Origin: Pseudobutyrivibrio xylanivorans
GTDB taxonomy: Bacteria > Bacillota > Clostridia > Lachnospirales > Lachnospiraceae
Reading direction: 5' to 3'
Length of the DNA stretch: 64,000 bases
Assembly (NCBI RefSeq): GCF_008935055.1
Contig: NZ_CP043028.1
Span: 2,510,501 to 2,574,500 of the forward strand
Positions 26,261 to 35,231 of the stretch are shown here, piece by piece (position 1 is the first letter of the stretch; the number at the start of each line of letters is the position of its first letter). The notes under the pieces are model-generated. The model did not search any database and had not been told where the DNA came from. It saw only the letters and a list, made by a program, of their open reading frames with translations. Position numbers and translations under genes: made by a program.

Positions 26261-27868
26261 TTGAGAAACAGTCATATAAGTATAAAATGGAAGACATTTT
26301 CTATATTTCTGATTTTCACCATAGTGCTGCTTTCAGTACTATGGTTTTTTCAGATTGTCTATCTTGATGATTTCTATAAAATGATAAAGACCCAGGAGAC
26401 GGAGATGGTTCTTGACTCCGTTGAAAATCTTATTCGCACCAGCGATGATTGTTCTGAGGAAATTGAGAAACTGGCAGCTAATCATAACCTGGGCATTTTT
26501 ATCACCGACACAGATGGCAATTCGATTTACAATGCTGAGTATATTTCCAACTCTCAGATGTCATCACTTCCGCCGTTTATGTTTATTCTTTTCTATGACA
26601 AGGCCGTTGCCAATGGCGGCGAGGCTGTCATTGAATACAAGGGCGGCGAGATGCAAAACAAAATAAATGAGACCATAGAGCAGTTTATGGAGGAAAATCC
26701 TACAGAGCAGCCTGCTGGAGAGGGTACCGAAGGCGAGGCAAAGGAAGGTGAGACAAAGGAAGGCGATGGAAGGCTTCCATATACGATTCCACCTCAGAAG
26801 GATGACCCAAGTCAGTTCCGCCAGAACATTGGAAATGACATGGCAGAGTCTGTTATTTATATTCGTATAATTGATAATGATGGCATAGAAGAGGTCATCA
26901 TGATTAATTCCGTGCTTACACCTGTTGATGCCACCGTTACCACCTTAAAGGCGCAGCTGAAGATTATTTCTATTATTTTAATTGTGATTGCATTTATCCT
27001 TGCTGTGACCTTTTCAAAGAGCTTGTCGCGGTCAATTATCAGTATCAATGAAGGAGCGAAGAAGCTTGCTGAGGGAGATTATTCAGTCAAGTTTGATTCT
27101 CACGATTATATGGAGGTGGCAGAGCTTTCAAAGACTTTGAATTTTGCAACATCAGAGTTGGGGAAGGCAGACAGTTTTCAGAAGGAGCTGATTGCCAATG
27201 TTTCCCATGACCTTCGAACTCCTCTTACAATGATTAAGGGATACGCTGAGGTAATGCGAGATATTCCTGGTGAAAACACTCCAGAAAATGTTCAGGTTAT
27301 TATCGATGAGACTGAGCGACTAAGCGGTCTTGTTAATGATATGCTTGATATTTCAAAGCTCAAGGCTGGCACAATTTCCATCAAACCTGAGGAGTACAAT
27401 ATCACTGATAGTATCCGTCATGTCCTGGAACGCTACAACAAGCTTCGTGAGGTTGAAGGATACACAATTGATTTCGTATACGATTCCGAGGTTAACATAT
27501 TTGCAGATGAGCAGAAGATGTATCAGGTCCTTTACAATCTGGTAAACAATGCTATCAATTACACTGGCGATGACAAGAAGGTCACCGTAGTACAGAAGGT
27601 TCTTGGTAATGTTCTTCGAATTGAGGTTATTGATACCGGTGCAGGCGTGAAGCAGGAGGATATTCCTTACGTTTGGGATCGTTACTACAAGGATAAGACC
27701 TCACATAAACGCGCTTTACAGGGCACAGGTTTGGGGCTTTCAATCGTTAAAAATGTTCTTGAACTACATGGTGCAAAATATGGTGTCAGCTCTGTTCAGG
27801 GAAAGGGAGCTACCTTCTGGTTTGAGATAATGATTAATCCTTTCGCAGAGGACGATGAAGAAGAATAA
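26261..27868 (+). CDS. Sensor histidine kinase
   Basis: This ~535-residue kinase has an N-terminal span, an extracytoplasmic sensor (about residues 40-240), a second span, HAMP, the H-box VSHDLRTPLTM, and the ATPase lid (N-box NLVNNAINYTGD, GTGLGLSIVK). The sensor holds an acidic low-complexity patch of Glu-Gly repeats near residues 150-170, which may bind cations. I chose the TTG at 26261, with GGAGG 6 nt upstream. It pairs with the regulator at 25567. Confidence 0.88.
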   Translation: MRNSHISIKWKTFSIFLIFTIVLLSVLWFFQIVYLDDFYKMIKTQETEMVLDSVENLIRTSDDCSEEIEKLAANHNLGIFITDTDGNSIYNAEYISNSQMSSLPPFMFILFYDKAVANGGEAVIEYKGGEMQNKINETIEQFMEENPTEQPAGEGTEGEAKEGETKEGDGRLPYTIPPQKDDPSQFRQNIGNDMAESVIYIRIIDNDGIEEVIMINSVLTPVDATVTTLKAQLKIISIILIVIAFILAVTFSKSLSRSIISINEGAKKLAEGDYSVKFDSHDYMEVAELSKTLNFATSELGKADSFQKELIANVSHDLRTPLTMIKGYAEVMRDIPGENTPENVQVIIDETERLSGLVNDMLDISKLKAGTISIKPEEYNITDSIRHVLERYNKLREVEGYTIDFVYDSEVNIFADEQKMYQVLYNLVNNAINYTGDDKKVTVVQKVLGNVLRIEVIDTGAGVKQEDIPYVWDRYYKDKTSHKRALQGTGLGLSIVKNVLELHGAKYGVSSVQGKGATFWFEIMINPFAEDDEEE

Positions 27869-27878
27869 GGAGGCATGA

Positions 27879-28634
27879 ATGCAAAAATTTATTTCTTGGA
27901 ATGTTAATGGACTAAGGGCAGTTATTGATAAAGGCTTTTGGGATTATTTTGACAGTGCAGATGCAGATATTTTCTGCTTGCAGGAGATAAAGCTTTCTGA
28001 GGGACAGCTTGAATGTGAAAAGGCGGGCTATCATATTTACTGGAATTATGCTGAGAAAAAGGGATATTCTGGTACAGCAATCTTTTCGAAGAAAGAACCA
28101 CTTTCTGTCAGCTATGGTATTGGAATCGAAGAGCACGACCATGAGGGACGAGTGATTACTCTTGAGTTTGAGGATTTTTATTTCATTACCTGCTATACCC
28201 CAAACTCTCAGAATGAGTTGAAGCGTCTTGATTATAGAATGACTTGGGAGGATGATTTTAGAAATTATCTCCTTGAATTAAACAAGAAAAAGGGCGTAGT
28301 GCTCTGCGGCGATTTAAATGTTGCCCACCAGGAAATTGATCTGAAAAATCCTAAGACAAACAGGAAAAACGCTGGCTTCACTGATGAGGAGAGAGAGAAG
28401 ATGACAGAGCTTCTTGAAGCAGGCTTTATTGACAGCTTCCGATACTTCTACCCAGACCAGACTGATATTTATTCATGGTGGTCATATCGTTTCAAGGCTC
28501 GCGAGAAGAATGCAGGTTGGCGCATTGACTATTTCATTGTTTCAGAGGATATGAAGGATAGAATGAAGGATGCAAAGATTCACACTGATGTGTTCGGATC
28601 TGACCATTGTCCAGTGGAACTTGATTTAAATTAG
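27879..28634 (+). CDS. xth: Exodeoxyribonuclease III / AP endonuclease
   Basis: This 251-residue metal-dependent enzyme cuts DNA at abasic sites for base-excision repair. Motifs are [14 protein letters not shown] (metal Glu), [12 protein letters not shown] and the C-terminal GSDHCPVEL with the catalytic Asp-His. Length is typical of ExoA. It starts 10 bp after the kinase gene with AAGGAGGC upstream. Confidence 0.95.
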   Translation: MQKFISWNVNGLRAVIDKGFWDYFDSADADIFCLQEIKLSEGQLECEKAGYHIYWNYAEKKGYSGTAIFSKKEPLSVSYGIGIEEHDHEGRVITLEFEDFYFITCYTPNSQNELKRLDYRMTWEDDFRNYLLELNKKKGVVLCGDLNVAHQEIDLKNPKTNRKNAGFTDEEREKMTELLEAGFIDSFRYFYPDQTDIYSWWSYRFKAREKNAGWRIDYFIVSEDMKDRMKDAKIHTDVFGSDHCPVELDLN

Positions 28635-28660
28635 GCTTACCCTTGAGGAGTAAAAATAAA

Positions 28661-28694
28661 AAGGACTCTAGTTTTCACACTAGAGTCCTTTTAA
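28661..28694. terminator. Bidirectional terminator between xth and a small minus-strand gene
   Basis: AAGGACTCTAGT (28661-28672) pairs perfectly with ACTAGAGTCCTT (28679-28690), with A and T tracts on either side. Confidence 0.88.
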
Positions 28695-28710
28695 ATTTCA
28701 TTTAGGTGTC

Positions 28711-28878
28711 TTATTCCTCACTGCTGTCTAAAGCCGTATCCATAAGAGTTATAAGCTCCATTGCGCTGCGGAAATTGATTTTCTCATCACGATCAGCCCA
28801 TGTGATTTGGCCCTGCCAGCTGTCATTTTCACATTTATTTACATGTACAACAAATGTAGCTTCTTTAATTTCTGACAT
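28711..28878 (-). CDS. Small conserved-looking protein, 55 residues
   Basis: The minus strand encodes MSEIKEATFVVHVNKCENDS and continues to a TALDSSEE end. The ATG at 28878 has GGGGAGG 7 nt upstream, and a strong terminator follows the stop. The sequence contains WQGQITWADRDEKINFRSAMELITLM, split here by me only to show that it reads as a folded strand-helix pattern typical of small clostridial proteins of unknown role. No membrane span. Antisense reading frames here have no ribosome site. Confidence 0.7.
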   Translation of the reverse strand: MSEIKEATFVVHVNKCENDSWQGQITWADRDEKINFRSAMELITLMDTALDSSEE

Positions 28879-28958
28879 AATACTACCTCCCCTTATGAGT
28901 TTCTATGTTGCTATAATATCACACTCAGCGTTATATAAAACGTTATTTTTTTATAAAC

Positions 28959-30521
28959 CTATTTTTTTAACAATTTTTGAGCACGGTAGTATGAAAAGTT
29001 GAAATGTCTAAAGCCTTCATGGTTATCTCCATTATAGCGATATCTGCTGGTAAGATATAATCCGTACTCATGAGCAAGCTTTTCGTTTGTGGCAAGAGCA
29101 GGTACTGCATCAGTTGAAAGATTGTTAAGAATATATTCCCTAACAGAATCGTATTCATCAATTTGTCCGTGTTCTACAGCTGCTAAATCATATTTTGCAA
29201 TCTGATAGTCTGGATTAGAAAATACGAATCCAATGTAGGCAACTGTGATTGCAACCATGCAAGCCTTAAATACAGGGAAGCTTCGATTGAACATGTTTAT
29301 AATCAAGAATGCAAGCCAAATGCAAAGCACTGCCAAAAACCACAATACAAAAAGTCTAAGGAATGTCAGATGGTAAACGCCGATATATAGAAGCATTCTC
29401 ATGGCAGAGGAAGCTATCATAATATAGGTGCAGGCTGCAATTATCACTAGTAATGCTGTTAAAATTTTTGATGATTTAAAGGCTCTGTTGCAGACCGAAA
29501 CCATGACTATATTAATCAGGCAAACTGCAAGTAACTGGTAAAAACCTTCGTGCGCATACTCTGCGTAGGTGTAACCAGCAGGAAGACTGAGGGTACCGGT
29601 GAATAAAAACATTACTTGGATGAGGCAGAATACTAAGTAAACTGATCCAATTATTGCTGTAAAAGTAATTGCTATAACTGGGTTTTCAGTGCCTTCACCC
29701 TTGGCCTTGACTTTTACATCTCCCTTTTCCAGTACGAATGGAATAAGATAAGCAGCTAAAAATGAGAATAACAATGTGAAGATGATTCCAATAATATCCC
29801 AGAAATTATCAGGCAGATGAATGGATTCAAAGAACTTCTCCAATAATCTGTTGAAGACAATGTCTGCAGATCTTAAGAGTGAAATTATGACTAGTAGTGC
29901 TGGAACAGCGCAAATTACACCTATACCAACAGCTGCAAAAGTTTGCTTCTTTGAGTCATCAAGGCTACCTTTTCTGTTTTTTACCCAGGCATTCATATCG
30001 TAAATAGGATTGAATAAATGGCCTATTGGAAGAACAATAGAAAGAAGGATGCCTAAAAGCCAGCCTGCAATATCCCAACCTGTTGTATCAATATATAGAT
30101 ATAAAACAAAGCTGAAAAATAGCAGGAATATTGCAATTGCGTCCAAGGCCAAAAGGGAACCACTGGTGGTCATGCATTTATGAATGGATAATAGCATTAA
30201 CGAAACCGCATGGAAAATCCCAAGTGCCTTACCTCCATTTTTGGATGAAATAAGGCTCAGTCCATCCTTTTTTCTCAGTAGATGAAGCAAGCCTAAAGTC
30301 ATTGCCATGAAAATTGGATAGGTAATTCCTGAATGATTCTTATACAGGCAAAAGGTATATACGATGGAGAAGAGTAGTGAAATCAATCCGTATTTTTTAA
30401 ATAGGGAAGCATCGCCCTTTTCCTCTTTAACGATTGTCTTTTGTGAGACTGGCAAAGTCTGTGCTACCATTTCTTTGATTTCAGCCTCTGAATATTTTGG
30501 TCCTGAATAAATATCTCCCAT
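28959..30521 (-). CDS. DUF4173-like polytopic membrane protein
   Basis: This 520-residue protein has a short cytoplasmic N terminus, about twelve membrane spans, and a soluble C-terminal tail of about 95 residues ending in FRHFNFSYYRAQKLL. The layout and tail resemble DUF4173/DUF4153-type proteins, whose role is unknown. The genes next upstream on the same strand encode a Cro-like regulator and a DUF2975 protein, and all three look like one operon. Confidence 0.7.
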   Translation of the reverse strand: MGDIYSGPKYSEAEIKEMVAQTLPVSQKTIVKEEKGDASLFKKYGLISLLFSIVYTFCLYKNHSGITYPIFMAMTLGLLHLLRKKDGLSLISSKNGGKALGIFHAVSLMLLSIHKCMTTSGSLLALDAIAIFLLFFSFVLYLYIDTTGWDIAGWLLGILLSIVLPIGHLFNPIYDMNAWVKNRKGSLDDSKKQTFAAVGIGVICAVPALLVIISLLRSADIVFNRLLEKFFESIHLPDNFWDIIGIIFTLLFSFLAAYLIPFVLEKGDVKVKAKGEGTENPVIAITFTAIIGSVYLVFCLIQVMFLFTGTLSLPAGYTYAEYAHEGFYQLLAVCLINIVMVSVCNRAFKSSKILTALLVIIAACTYIMIASSAMRMLLYIGVYHLTFLRLFVLWFLAVLCIWLAFLIINMFNRSFPVFKACMVAITVAYIGFVFSNPDYQIAKYDLAAVEHGQIDEYDSVREYILNNLSTDAVPALATNEKLAHEYGLYLTSRYRYNGDNHEGFRHFNFSYYRAQKLLKK

Positions 30522-30540
30522 GATTATCCTCCTCTTAAGA

Positions 30541-30762
30541 CTAGTTTGTCTCTTCTGTGTTGTCTTCTACGTATTCTAAAATGTCCCCAGGCTGGCAATC
30601 CAGTGCCTTGCATATTGCATCCAAGGTTTCAAGACGGACTGCCTTTGCCTTATTATTTTTTAGGATTGAAAGATTAGCTAATGTGATACCCACCTTACCC
30701 GCCAATTCTGTCAATCCAATTTTCCGTTTTGCCATCATTACATCTAAATTAATTACAATCAT
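30541..30762 (-). CDS. Cro/CI-type (XRE) transcriptional regulator, YozG-like
   Basis: This 73-residue single helix-turn-helix protein (VMMAKRKIGLTELA, then VGITLANLSILKNNKAKAVR, then LDAICKALDCQPGDILEY) is typical of small YozG regulators, which sit next to DUF2975 membrane proteins. The partner gene is 9 bp upstream here. Repression of its own operon, relieved through the membrane protein, is an inference. Confidence 0.85.
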   Translation of the reverse strand: MIVINLDVMMAKRKIGLTELAGKVGITLANLSILKNNKAKAVRLETLDAICKALDCQPGDILEYVEDNTEETN

Positions 30763-30771
30763 AATCGGCTC

Positions 30772-31248
30772 CTATATGGTCAAATCGTTTTCCTGCTTGT
30801 AGCTAACAGCTCTGTCAAAAACTCTTGCTAAGACCTTGCTGAACAATCCTGCGAAAAGGAATACGCCAGCTACAATTACGGCAGCAGGAGTGAAGTACAC
30901 AAAGCATCTAAGTAGCTTTAGCCCTGTGATGACAAATGCGTAGGTACCCATGCGATAAAGGCTGGTGACATTCTGCTCGACAAAACAGTTATCCTCGATT
31001 ACAGTCTTCATCATCCTTCGCAGCTCGAACAGTATCAATAGCGCTGAGCCTCCAACAAGCATTATTGAAATCACAGCATAGGGATAATGATTTAAAATCT
31101 CTGCATACTCGGTGGTCTCGCCCAATAGCTTCATCACAAGCTGAACAGCATACTTCAGCCCAAAGGGAACAAGAACCTCCAGTATAAAACCAATATAAAA
31201 ACAAATATCCAGTATCGTCTTTACGAATTTGTTAAGTCTGTTATCCAT
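30772..31248 (-). CDS. DUF2975 membrane protein (YoaS-like)
   Basis: This ~158-residue protein has four predicted membrane spans and the central FELRRMMKTVIEDNCFVEQNV loop characteristic of DUF2975. It is paired with the Cro-like regulator downstream. I chose the ATG at 31248, since GGAGG lies 6 nt before it; an ATG four codons earlier overlaps that site. Confidence 0.8.
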   Translation of the reverse strand: MDNRLNKFVKTILDICFYIGFILEVLVPFGLKYAVQLVMKLLGETTEYAEILNHYPYAVISIMLVGGSALLILFELRRMMKTVIEDNCFVEQNVTSLYRMGTYAFVITGLKLLRCFVYFTPAAVIVAGVFLFAGLFSKVLARVFDRAVSYKQENDLTI

Positions 31249-31447
31249 ATCTGCCTCCATTTTTTAATCTAATATGGTTATAGCACTATTATTTTTGATT
31301 TGCAATATAAATTTATTGATTTACGATAAAATATTATTGAAAGACAGAGAAGATGCTTGGATAGGAATGCACAGTTGGTACTTTTTTTATGGACAGAAAA
31401 AGAGTATAGTGAATAATAGATATGAAAAATAAGAAAGGCGGTGGGTT

Positions 31448-31945
31448 ATGAGAAAAATTCTGATAGCAATGGTTTTCGCTAGTGTCTTATTAGTTGGTTG
31501 TGGTGAAGCAGTTGGTTCAAAGGATCCAAACAATGATGTTGTGACCCTGAACAGATATGATTTTCATGATGAGGATTGGGATTTTGAAGGGGCTTATCTT
31601 GAATATCTAAAGGGAAAACTGGCAGAAGATGTTGCACAGATTAATGGAATCTACCAATGCTTTATATCTTTTGATATGGATGACAATGGCGGGGTTAAGG
31701 GTGTAACTGCCAATTATTTATATGACTCTGACAAGATTTCAGAGGATTCTCTTAAGGAATTGAATGAAGGTATTAAAAATACAATACAGCTCAATTTTGG
31801 AGCTGAAAAGGAAGTTAGTGTTATGGGCAGACCTCTTTTGGAGTTTACTGCCACGGATTATAGTGATGAAGTCAAAGATGAGCCTGGAATCAAGGTTATG
31901 CCTTACAACTTTGATGAGGAATCAAATATAAAATTTATGGATTAG
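31448..31945 (+). CDS. Putative lipoprotein of unknown function
   Basis: This 165-residue protein has a signal peptide with lipobox LVGC (C near residue 18) and a small soluble domain with IYQCFISFDMDDNGGVKGVT. No family was recognised. GGCGGTGG precedes the start. A strong terminator follows, convergent with argG. Confidence 0.7.
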   Translation: MRKILIAMVFASVLLVGCGEAVGSKDPNNDVVTLNRYDFHDEDWDFEGAYLEYLKGKLAEDVAQINGIYQCFISFDMDDNGGVKGVTANYLYDSDKISEDSLKELNEGIKNTIQLNFGAEKEVSVMGRPLLEFTATDYSDEVKDEPGIKVMPYNFDEESNIKFMD

Positions 31946-31954
31946 CAAACAAAA

Positions 31955-31993
31955 GAGCCTCGCGGCATTTAAGCTGCGGGGCTCAGTTTTTTT
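31955..31993. terminator. Terminator between the lipoprotein gene and argG
   Basis: GAGCCTCGCGGC (from 31955) pairs with GCTGCGGGGCTC (ending 31984), followed by AGTTTTTTT. Confidence 0.85.
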
Positions 31994-32002
31994 ATCTGGC
32001 TT

Positions 32003-33226
32003 TTATTTTATATTTTGATTCTCCTGAAGCTTCATAGCTCTTACCTTCAGAGGAAGTCCCCAAAGTGTGATGAAGCCCTCTGCGTCGTGATGATCGTAAA
32101 GATCACCAGTTGTGAAGCTTGCAAGTGACTCAGAGTAGAGTGAGTATGGTGATGTTGTTCCAGCTTTGATAATATTGCCCTTGTAGAGCTTGAATTTAAC
32201 TTCACCTGTAACATATTCCTGAGTAGATTTCACGAAAGCCTGGATTGCATCGCAGAGAGGTGTGAACCATTTTCCTTCGTAGCAAACCTGAGCAAGCTTG
32301 TTGCCCATTTCCTTTTTCATTTCCATTGTCGCGCGGTCGAGGCAGAGCTCCTCAAGCTGAGAGTGTGCCTCCATAAGGATTGTGCCACCTGGAGTCTCGT
32401 AAACACCACGAGATTTCATTCCAACTACACGGTTTTCTACAATATCTACAATTCCAATTCCATTTCTGCCACCAATTTCATTGAGCTCCTTTATGATGTC
32501 AGAAACCTTCATTTTCTTTCCATTGACTGAAGTAGGAACACCTTTTTCAAAAGTCATAGTCACATATTCAGGCTTCTCAGGAGCTTTCTCAGGTGGAGTT
32601 GTGAGCATGAGAAGATGCTCGTAATTTGGCTCCTTTGAAGGGTCCTCAAGCTCAAGTCCTTCATGGCTGATATGCCAAAGATTTCTGTCACGGCTATAAG
32701 ACTGGTCTGTTGAAAATGGAAGGTCAATGCCATGAGCCTTGCAGTAATCAATTTCATCCTGACGAGACTGAAGCTTCCACTTATCATTTCTCCAAGGAGC
32801 GATAACCTTGATATCAGGGGCAAGTGCCTTGATTCCAAGTTCGAAACGGATTTGATCATTTCCCTTACCGGTAGCACCGTGGCAGATTGCAACGGCACCT
32901 TCTTTTCTGGCAATTTCAACCAGCTTCTTTGCAATGCCTGGACGAGCCATGGCTGTCCCAAGAAGATACTTGTTCTCGTAGATTGCGCCAGCCTGAACAC
33001 AAGGAACGATATAGTTTTCACAGAAGTCATCAACGATATCTTCTATATATAATTTCGAAGCTCCTGAAGCTTTAGCTCTTTCTGAAAGGCCATCCAATTC
33101 CTCTCCCTGACCGCAGTCGATACAGCAGCAGATTACTTCGTAACCATAATTCTCTTTTAACCATGGAATAATTGCGGTGGTGTCAAGTCCACCAGAGTAT
33201 GCAAGTACAACTTTTTCCTGTGCCAT
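32003..33226 (-). CDS. argG: Argininosuccinate synthase
   Basis: This 407-residue enzyme joins citrulline and aspartate with ATP in arginine synthesis. The PP-loop is [15 protein letters not shown] at the N terminus; [13 protein letters not shown] and [15 protein letters not shown] are further family motifs. AGGAGAATTATT precedes the ATG. It is divergent from the argC-argD cluster across a 416-bp regulatory gap. argH and argF are not in the window. Confidence 0.96.
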   Translation of the reverse strand: MAQEKVVLAYSGGLDTTAIIPWLKENYGYEVICCCIDCGQGEELDGLSERAKASGASKLYIEDIVDDFCENYIVPCVQAGAIYENKYLLGTAMARPGIAKKLVEIARKEGAVAICHGATGKGNDQIRFELGIKALAPDIKVIAPWRNDKWKLQSRQDEIDYCKAHGIDLPFSTDQSYSRDRNLWHISHEGLELEDPSKEPNYEHLLMLTTPPEKAPEKPEYVTMTFEKGVPTSVNGKKMKVSDIIKELNEIGGRNGIGIVDIVENRVVGMKSRGVYETPGGTILMEAHSQLEELCLDRATMEMKKEMGNKLAQVCYEGKWFTPLCDAIQAFVKSTQEYVTGEVKFKLYKGNIIKAGTTSPYSLYSESLASFTTGDLYDHHDAEGFITLWGLPLKVRAMKLQENQNIK

Positions 33227-33305
33227 AATAATTCTCCTTTATGAAATGTATTTGAAATTTGTATTTCCTGAAAATGAAATCTGAAAACACTTTACCACTA
33301 TAAAG

Positions 33306-33347
33306 TGAATATTTCAAGTGAAAATTTATGCAAAAATGAAGCATAAA
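33306..33347. promoter_or_regulatory. Possible ArgR operators in the argG-argC gap
   Basis: TGAATATTTCA (33306-33316) resembles an ARG-box half-palindrome, and TTTATGC (33325-33331) with GCATAAA (33341-33347) forms a separate dyad. Related TTTATGCAAAAAT recurs at about 33400. The region is very AT-rich and lies between divergent arginine genes, where ArgR sites are expected. Match to the consensus is only partial. Confidence 0.35.
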
Positions 33348-33434
33348 AATGTATTTTGTGAAATTTACACTTGAATAAATGGAAAAATGAGTGTATATTT
33401 ATGCAAAAATAATTTATAAAATTACGCTGTAGCG

Positions 33435-33620
33435 CTTTACTTTGTGAAAGTGAAGTAATACAATGTTACTATTCAGAACCAAATAAGACTAGATAGAATA
33501 AAGCATGCTTGCATGGCTTTTTCTATTTATTCTTATTTGGTGAGATACACACATGAGCAAAAGGAAAGCACAGTATGTGCGATTTTGCGAATGTGGGCTG
33601 AATAGTAACAGCAAGTAAAG
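33435..33620 (+). promoter_or_regulatory. Multi-branched structured element upstream of argC
   Basis: P1: GTTACTATTCAG (33465-33476) with CTGAATAGTAAC (33598-33609), a perfect 12 bp. P2: ACCAAATAAGA (33478-33488) with TCTTATTTGGT (33531-33541), extended by a long inner stem. P3: CACAT (33550-33554) with ATGTG (33591-33595), tandem G-A/A-G pairs, then GCAAAA (33557-33562) with TTTTGC (33583-33588), capped by GCAC/GTGC. An outer CTTTACTT (33435-33442) can pair with AAGTAAAG (33613-33620) or with a local AAGTAA (33453-33458). It is either a leader RNA for argC or a palindromic MITE-like repeat. Tandem G-A pairs favour RNA. Confidence 0.55.
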
Positions 33621-33642
33621 TACTAATTTAAGGAGAGACAAC

Positions 33643-34695
33643 ATGATTAAGGTAGGAATTATTGGTGCTACCGGTTATGCCGGAGCGGAGATTGTCAGAT
33701 TGCTATACAGCCATCCAGAGGCTGAGATTGTTTGGTATGGTTCCAGATCGTATGTTGATGAACGATTTGCTTCTATATATAAGAATATGTTCACTCTTGT
33801 TGAGGACAAATGCTTAGATGACAACATCGTTGAACTGTCAAAGCAGGTGGATGTAATTTTTACAGCCACACCGCAAGGATACCTGGCTGGCGTTCTTACA
33901 GAGGAAATACTCAGTAATTGTAAGGTGATTGACCTGTCAGCAGATTTTAGAATCAAGGATGTTTCTACCTATGAAAAGTGGTACGGGATAGAGCATAAGT
34001 CCCCACAGTTCATTGAGGAAGCGGTGTATGGCTTATGTGAGATAAATAGAGAAAAGGAAGTGGGAGCAAGACTGATTGCTAATCCAGGATGCTACACTAC
34101 CTGCTCGATTCTTACAGCTTATCCTTTGGTGAAAGCGGGGCTCATAGATACTTCTACTTTAATCATCGATGCAAAGTCAGGAACCTCTGGTGCAGGGCGC
34201 GGAGCAAAGCTTCCTAATCTTTATTGTGAAGTTAATGAAAGCATTAAGGCTTACGGTGTTACAACTCACAGACATACTCCTGAGATAGAGGAACAGCTTG
34301 GGTATGCCTGTGGTCAGGAAATATTGCTTAACTTCACTCCACACCTCGTACCTATGAATAGAGGAATTCTTGTTACTGAATATGCAAGACTTGTTAAAAA
34401 AGATGGTAAGCTCCCTACTAAGGAAGAAGTAATGGAGGCATATCATGATGCTTATGATAATGAGTTTTTCGTAAGAGTCCTTGAATATGGTGAATGCCCT
34501 GAAACCAAGTGGGTTGAAGGTAGCAATTTCGTAGATGTTAGTTGCATGATAGATGAGAGAACAGGACGTATTGTCATGATGGGAGCTCTTGATAATCTGG
34601 TTAAGGGCGCAGCTGGACAGGCGGTTCAGAATATGAATATTTTATTTGGACTAGATGAAAAGATGGGACTTGATTTTGCACCAATGTTCCCTTAA
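33643..34695 (+). CDS. argC: N-acetyl-gamma-glutamyl-phosphate reductase
   Basis: This 350-residue NADPH-dependent enzyme catalyses the third step of arginine synthesis. The Rossmann motif is GIIGATGYAGAEIVRLL, and the catalytic Cys lies in LIANPGCYTTCSI. KSGTSGAGRGAKL and the THRHTPEIEEQL segment are typical. AAGGAGAGAC precedes the ATG, just after the structured leader. The gene starts an argC-GNAT-argJ-argB-argD cluster. Confidence 0.96.
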   Translation: MIKVGIIGATGYAGAEIVRLLYSHPEAEIVWYGSRSYVDERFASIYKNMFTLVEDKCLDDNIVELSKQVDVIFTATPQGYLAGVLTEEILSNCKVIDLSADFRIKDVSTYEKWYGIEHKSPQFIEEAVYGLCEINREKEVGARLIANPGCYTTCSILTAYPLVKAGLIDTSTLIIDAKSGTSGAGRGAKLPNLYCEVNESIKAYGVTTHRHTPEIEEQLGYACGQEILLNFTPHLVPMNRGILVTEYARLVKKDGKLPTKEEVMEAYHDAYDNEFFVRVLEYGECPETKWVEGSNFVDVSCMIDERTGRIVMMGALDNLVKGAAGQAVQNMNILFGLDEKMGLDFAPMFP

Positions 34696-34717
34696 AGGCA
34701 TAAATAGGAGTTTTATT

Positions 34718-35221
34718 ATGGTTACAACAAATGAAAGCATTAAGGTTACTTTAGATTTAGGTATGCATATGAATTACGATGTAAGAACTATGGAAGAGAA
34801 CGATTATGATGAGGTTTATAACCTTTGGACTACTATACATGGTTTCGCAATGCGAAGTGTTGATGATTCACGAGCAGGCGTAAAACGATTTTTAGATAGA
34901 AACCCTGGGCTTTCAGTTGTGGCTGTATCAGGCGATAAAATTGTTGGTTCCATTTTGGTGGGACATGATGGAAGACATGGAAGCTTTTATCATGTATGCG
35001 TGAAGGAGGAATATCGTAAACACGGTATAGGAAAAGCTATGGTTACAGAAGCCATGCATCGTCTGAAGGATGAGGGAATCAATAAGATTCAGTTGGTTGC
35101 ATTTTCTGGTAATCAGGTTGGAAATAGTTTCTGGCACGCAGAAGGATGGAGCGAACGCGAGGACTACAATACGTACGATTTCGTTCTGAACGATGAGAAT
35201 ATTATAGCATTCAACAAATAG
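34718..35221 (+). CDS. GNAT acetyltransferase within the arg operon
   Basis: This ~167-residue GNAT enzyme has an acetyl-CoA loop in EEYRKHGIGKAMV (R/QxxGxG/A) and HVCVKEEYR as beta-4. It lies between argC and argJ, with short gaps (22 and 10 bp), so it probably acts on an arginine-pathway substrate; N-acetylglutamate synthesis is the simplest guess. ArgJ can itself make N-acetylglutamate, so this enzyme might be anaplerotic. I chose the ATG at 34718 for its TAGGAG site; an in-frame extension upstream runs into argC. Confidence 0.8.
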   Translation: MVTTNESIKVTLDLGMHMNYDVRTMEENDYDEVYNLWTTIHGFAMRSVDDSRAGVKRFLDRNPGLSVVAVSGDKIVGSILVGHDGRHGSFYHVCVKEEYRKHGIGKAMVTEAMHRLKDEGINKIQLVAFSGNQVGNSFWHAEGWSEREDYNTYDFVLNDENIIAFNK

Positions 35222-35231
35222 GAGATTTTTT

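Noticed and set aside
28706..29002. 98-residue plus-strand reading frame
   Set aside because: It is antisense to the 55-residue minus-strand gene, has no ribosome site and crosses the next gene's end.
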